This document shows, piece after piece, positions 61,139-64,000 of a stretch of DNA of 64,000 nucleotides (the stretch's first letter is position 1; each line of letters opens with the position of its first letter). The notes under the pieces are model-generated. The model saw only the letters and a list, made by a program, of their open reading frames with translations. It had not been told where the DNA came from and did not search any database. The translations under genes and the position numbers were made by a program. The DNA is from Rhodovastum sp963709085. Lineage in GTDB: Bacteria; Pseudomonadota; Alphaproteobacteria; Acetobacterales; Acetobacteraceae. The stretch lies in the NCBI GenBank assembly GCA_963709085.1, contig CAVPVB010000007.1, forward strand, positions 1,240,001 through 1,304,000, read 5' to 3'.

Positions 61139-62422
61139 CGGCGCAGGTCCGCCGGCCATCCAGTCCAGCAATTCCACCGTATGGACCATTGGCAGCCCGC
61201 CGCCGGCGAGCTGGGTCATGCAGCCGATATTGCCGGTGGCCACCACATCCGGCCGGGTGGCGCGCAGATTCTCCAGTTTGCGCTCGCGCAGCCGGGCGGC
61301 GATGTCGGGCTGCATCAGGTTGTAGGTGCCGGCCGAGCCGCAGCACAGATGCCCCTCCGCCGGCTCGACCACCCGGAACCCGGCCTTGCGCAGCAGAACC
61401 TTGGGCGTATCGGTCACCGTCTGGCCGTGCTGCAGGCTGCAGGCGCTGTGATAGGCCACGGTCAGTCCCGGCGCCGGCCGCGACGGCGCGTAGCCGAATT
61501 TTTCCAGCGCCTCGGACACATCCAGCGCCAGCGCGGCCACCCGGGCCGCCGCCGCGGCCTCCGGCTCGTCGCGGAACATGAAGCCGTAATCCTTCACCAT
61601 GGTGCCGCAGCCCGAGGCGTTCATGACGATGCCGTCCAGGCCGGCGCCGTCGATCTCGCCGCTCCACGCGGCGATGTTGGCGCGGGCGGAGGCCATCGCC
61701 TCGGCGTGCCGGCCCATGTGGTGGGTCAGCGCGCCGCAACAGCCGGCGCCCGCGGCGACCACCACCTCGCCGCCCATGCGGGTCAGCAGACGGATGGTGG
61801 CGTCATTGATCGCCGGGTCCAGCACGCGCTGGGCGCAGCCGGCCAGCAGCGCCACGCGGAAGCGGCGGGCGCCCTCGGCGGGATGCACGCCCACGCCGTC
61901 CAGCACGCCCGGTTGGGGCAGCGATGCCGGCGCCATCGCCAGCATGGCCCGCATCCGCCCGAACATTTTTCCGCCGCGCGGCAGCAATCCGGCGAAGGGT
62001 CGCGCCAGCCGCGCCGCGGCCAGTACGCGGCGGAACCGCCCGGGATGCGGCAGCACCGCCGCCAGCAGCGCCCGCAGCCCGCGCTCGTGCCAGGGCCGGC
62101 GATAGGTTTGCGCGACATAGGTCCGGGCATGATCGATCAGGTGCATGTAGTGCACGCCGGATGGACAGGTCGTCATGCAGGACAGGCAGGACAGGCAGCG
62201 ATCGACATGCAGCACCACCTCGGCGGTGGCGGGGCGGCCGGCTTCCAGCATGTCCTTGATGAGGTAGATGCGCCCGCGCGGACTGTCGAGCTCGTCGCCG
62301 AGCAACACGAAAGTCGGGCAGGTCGCGGTGCAGAAGCCGCAATGCACGCAGGTGCGCAGCACCTGATTCGAGGCGGCGATCGCCGGGTCGCGGAGCTGGG
62401 CGGCAGTGAAGTTCGTCTGCAT
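61058..62422 (-). CDS. glcF: Glycolate oxidase iron-sulfur subunit
   Basis: 454 residues. Two ferredoxin motifs 'CVHCGFCTATCPTF' and 'CLSCLSCMTTCPSG', and two CCG domains ('GCCGALTHHMGRH', 'CCGSAGTYNLMQPDIA'). With GlcD and GlcE it oxidises glycolate to glyoxylate and passes electrons to the quinone pool. The normal C-terminus is near 'VHTVELLDWMAGG'; beyond it 'NGVKEGQGSALDPLRAEPLEPIRL' is encoded by the palindromic repeat, so a repeat insertion extended the protein. ATG 62422 is 30 bases after glcE. Confidence 0.93.
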   Translation of the reverse strand: MQTNFTAAQLRDPAIAASNQVLRTCVHCGFCTATCPTFVLLGDELDSPRGRIYLIKDMLEAGRPATAEVVLHVDRCLSCLSCMTTCPSGVHYMHLIDHARTYVAQTYRRPWHERGLRALLAAVLPHPGRFRRVLAAARLARPFAGLLPRGGKMFGRMRAMLAMAPASLPQPGVLDGVGVHPAEGARRFRVALLAGCAQRVLDPAINDATIRLLTRMGGEVVVAAGAGCCGALTHHMGRHAEAMASARANIAAWSGEIDGAGLDGIVMNASGCGTMVKDYGFMFRDEPEAAAAARVAALALDVSEALEKFGYAPSRPAPGLTVAYHSACSLQHGQTVTDTPKVLLRKAGFRVVEPAEGHLCCGSAGTYNLMQPDIAARLRERKLENLRATRPDVVATGNIGCMTQLAGGGLPMVHTVELLDWMAGGPAPLGNGVKEGQGSALDPLRAEPLEPIRL

Positions 62423-62452
62423 CCTAACGGTCCGCGGGGTAAATCGGCACGG

Positions 62453-63667
62453 TCACTCGCCGGCCCGCAAGCGGCCCGGGTTGAGGATGCCTTTGGGGTC
62501 GAACGCCGCCTTGACCCGGCGGGCGATCGCCGCCAGCGGCGCCGGTTCGGGCGGGATCACTGCCACCGCCGCCCGCAGCGCTTCCGGCGCACGCAGCAGC
62601 GTCCAGGTGCCGCCGGCCTCGCGCGCCGCCGCGCAGACCGCGTCATGCGCCGCCGCCGTGGCGGGACCGGCGATCCATACCAGGCCGCCGCCCCAGTCCA
62701 GGAACCAGCGCGCGTCGAACATCCGCTCCAGCACCGCGGCGATTCGCGGCCCGGCCGAGGGGCGGACCGAGACGCGCCAGATCGCCCCGGGCTCGTCCAC
62801 CAGTGGTGCGGCGTCACGCACCGCCGCCCAAGCCGCCAGCGTGGCCGCGTCGTCCAGCACCTCCGCCGGGCCGAACACCGCAAGGTCGGCGCGCAACCGC
62901 TCGCTCCGATAGGCAACGAAGGAAGCGAAGTCTTCCAGGCGGACCAGGGCGGCACCACCCTGCAGCCCCGGCACACGATGGGAAACGGCAGCCGGCAAAT
63001 AGGCGGCGGCGGAAACGCCGTAGGGCGAACCGAGCGCCGCCGCCAGCGCCGCCACCCCCTGCACCGGATCAAGCCCGCGCAGGACCAGCGTCGCCCGTCG
63101 TTCCGGCGCCGGCAGCACCTTCAGGGTGATTTCGGTGAGCACCGCCAGCGTGCCATGGCTGCCGGCCAGCAGCTTGCACAGATCGAGCCCCGTAACGTTC
63201 TTCAGCACCCGCCCGCCGGAACGAATGACCTCGCCGGTGCCATTGACCGCCCGCACCCCCAGCACATGGTCGCGCATCGCCCCCCAGGCGACGCGGCGCG
63301 GGCCGGACAGATTGGCCGCCACCGCCCCGCCCAGAGTCGGCGCGGCGGTGCTGCCGAGCAGGGCGGAGAAATCGGGAATCTCCGCCGTGATCTGCTGCCC
63401 CTTCGCCGCCACCGCCGCGTTCAGATCGGCGACCCGCGTGCCCGCCCGCGCCGACATCACCAGTTCCTGCGGCGAATACAGCGTGACGCCGGTGAGCGCG
63501 CCGGCCGACAGCGCGCGGGCTGCCTGCACCGGCCGCAGCATGGCGCGCTTGGAGCCGTTGCCCAGCACCAGCAGCGGTTCGCCGGCCGCGTACGCCGCGC
63601 GCAACGAAGCCGCCACCCCCGCCTCGTCGGCGGGCGTCAGCGTATCGGCCGAAAGCAGGCCGCTCAT
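62453..63667 (-). CDS. glcE: Glycolate oxidase FAD-binding subunit
   Basis: 404 residues with the FAD-binding PCMH-type motifs 'PLLVLGNGSKRAMLRPVQAARALSAGALTGVTLYSPQELVMSARAGT' and 'LGGAVAANLSGPRRVAWGAMRDHVLGVRAVNGTGEVIRSGGRVLKNVTGLDLCKLLAGSHGTLAVLTEITLKVLP', ending 'FDPKGILNPGRL'. Start ATG 63667 overlaps the glcD stop (ATGA). Middle gene of glcDEF. Confidence 0.93.
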   Translation of the reverse strand: MSGLLSADTLTPADEAGVAASLRAAYAAGEPLLVLGNGSKRAMLRPVQAARALSAGALTGVTLYSPQELVMSARAGTRVADLNAAVAAKGQQITAEIPDFSALLGSTAAPTLGGAVAANLSGPRRVAWGAMRDHVLGVRAVNGTGEVIRSGGRVLKNVTGLDLCKLLAGSHGTLAVLTEITLKVLPAPERRATLVLRGLDPVQGVAALAAALGSPYGVSAAAYLPAAVSHRVPGLQGGAALVRLEDFASFVAYRSERLRADLAVFGPAEVLDDAATLAAWAAVRDAAPLVDEPGAIWRVSVRPSAGPRIAAVLERMFDARWFLDWGGGLVWIAGPATAAAHDAVCAAAREAGGTWTLLRAPEALRAAVAVIPPEPAPLAAIARRVKAAFDPKGILNPGRLRAGE

Positions 63668-64000
63668 GCCAGCGCCGGCTGCAGCGGGAAGACCTTCGAC
63701 GGGTTGAGCAGCCAGCCGGGATCGAACGCGGATTTGATCCGGCGCTGCTGGTCGAGTTCGGTGGCGTTGAACTGCACGCCCATCAGGTCGCGCTTCTCCA
63801 CCCCCACCCCGTGCTCGCCGGTCAGGCAGCCGCCCACCTCGACGCACAGAGTCAGGATATCGGCGCCGAACCGTTCGGCGCGGGCGAAACTGTCGGGGTC
63901 GTTGGCGTCGAACATGATCAGCGGGTGCAGGTTGCCGTCGCCGGCATGAAAGATATTGGCCACCTGCAGGCCGCGCTCGGCGCTCATGTCGCCGATGCGG
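63664..64000 (-). CDS. glcD: Glycolate oxidase subunit GlcD, C-terminal part (cut by window edge)
   Basis: The last 111 residues of a FAD-linked oxidase: 'GLQVANIFHAGDGNLHPLIMFDANDPDSFARAERFGADILTLCVEVGGCLTGEHGVGVEKRDLMGVQFNATELDQQRRIKSAFDPGWLLNPSKVFP'. 'HAGDGNLHP' and 'GGCLTGEHGVGVEKR' are the C-terminal GlcD signatures. The rest lies beyond base 64000. First gene of the glcDEF operon. Confidence 0.93.
   Translation of the reverse strand, partial: RIGDMSAERGLQVANIFHAGDGNLHPLIMFDANDPDSFARAERFGADILTLCVEVGGCLTGEHGVGVEKRDLMGVQFNATELDQQRRIKSAFDPGWLLNPSKVFPLQPALA

Noticed and set aside
61181..63949. 922-codon ORF on the plus strand
   Set aside because: Antisense shadow of glcF, glcE and glcD; no recognisable motif and biased composition.

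Overview
The window is GC-rich, gene-dense DNA from a proteobacterium. Protein content (a DmpR/XylR-type sigma-54 regulator, a DctQM-type TRAP carrier, the IS families) and long palindromic intergenic units around 60.9-61.1 kb fit an alphaproteobacterium of the Rhodospirillales/Acetobacterales type; that placement is an inference with low certainty. The lifestyle signal is clearer: this is a catabolic region for aromatic compounds by oxygen-sensitive, CoA-thioester chemistry.

Layout. 1-5.7 kb: overlapping remnants of IS21, IS630, IS4 (Tn5-like), IS3 and IS91 elements. 6.1-11.2 kb: 4-hydroxybenzoyl-CoA reductase genes hcrCAB and glutaryl-CoA dehydrogenase. 11.3-23 kb: a single-chain GltD/NfnB-PyrK/NfnA-like flavoprotein, a benzoate-CoA-ligase-type enzyme, a TetR regulator, two crotonases, an AliA-like ligase, a BadH-like SDR and an acyl-CoA dehydrogenase, with an 18-bp perfect palindrome between the divergent operons. 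23-33 kb: a phenol locus: sigma-54 activator, two upstream activating sites, a -24/-12 promoter, phenylphosphate synthase (ppsA, ppsB, ppsC), a UbiD-type carboxylase, a UbiX-type flavin prenyltransferase and an unexpected Tm-1-like/UPF0261 protein. Phenol would go to phenylphosphate, then 4-hydroxybenzoate, then 4-hydroxybenzoyl-CoA (ligase), then benzoyl-CoA (Hcr); glutaryl-CoA dehydrogenase handles a later intermediate. Benzoyl-CoA reductase is not in the window.

34.6-47.6 kb is a nest of insertions. An ISL3 element (35662-47630) contains an IS4-family element, which contains an ISAs1 and an IS21 element; the IS21 istB contains a large-serine-recombinase element, which contains an IS66 element, which contains a 222-bp MITE. 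Two more identical MITEs sit in tandem in the ISL3 transposase. Target duplications, or a 2-bp overlap for the recombinase element, let most junctions be read to the base.

48-64 kb: TRAP transporter, mobA, a hydrolase, a 2-oxoacid:ferredoxin oxidoreductase cluster (iorA, iorB-ferredoxin, korA, korB, korC) with phenylacetate-CoA ligase, two small exported proteins, and glycolate oxidase glcF, glcE and partial glcD.

Many otherwise well-conserved genes carry single frameshifts, mostly of the kind given by one extra base (hcrA, tetR, ubiX, iorA, iorB, korC and others). Either the locus is decaying or the assembly has systematic insertion errors; those entries are typed as pseudogenes but may be intact in the organism.
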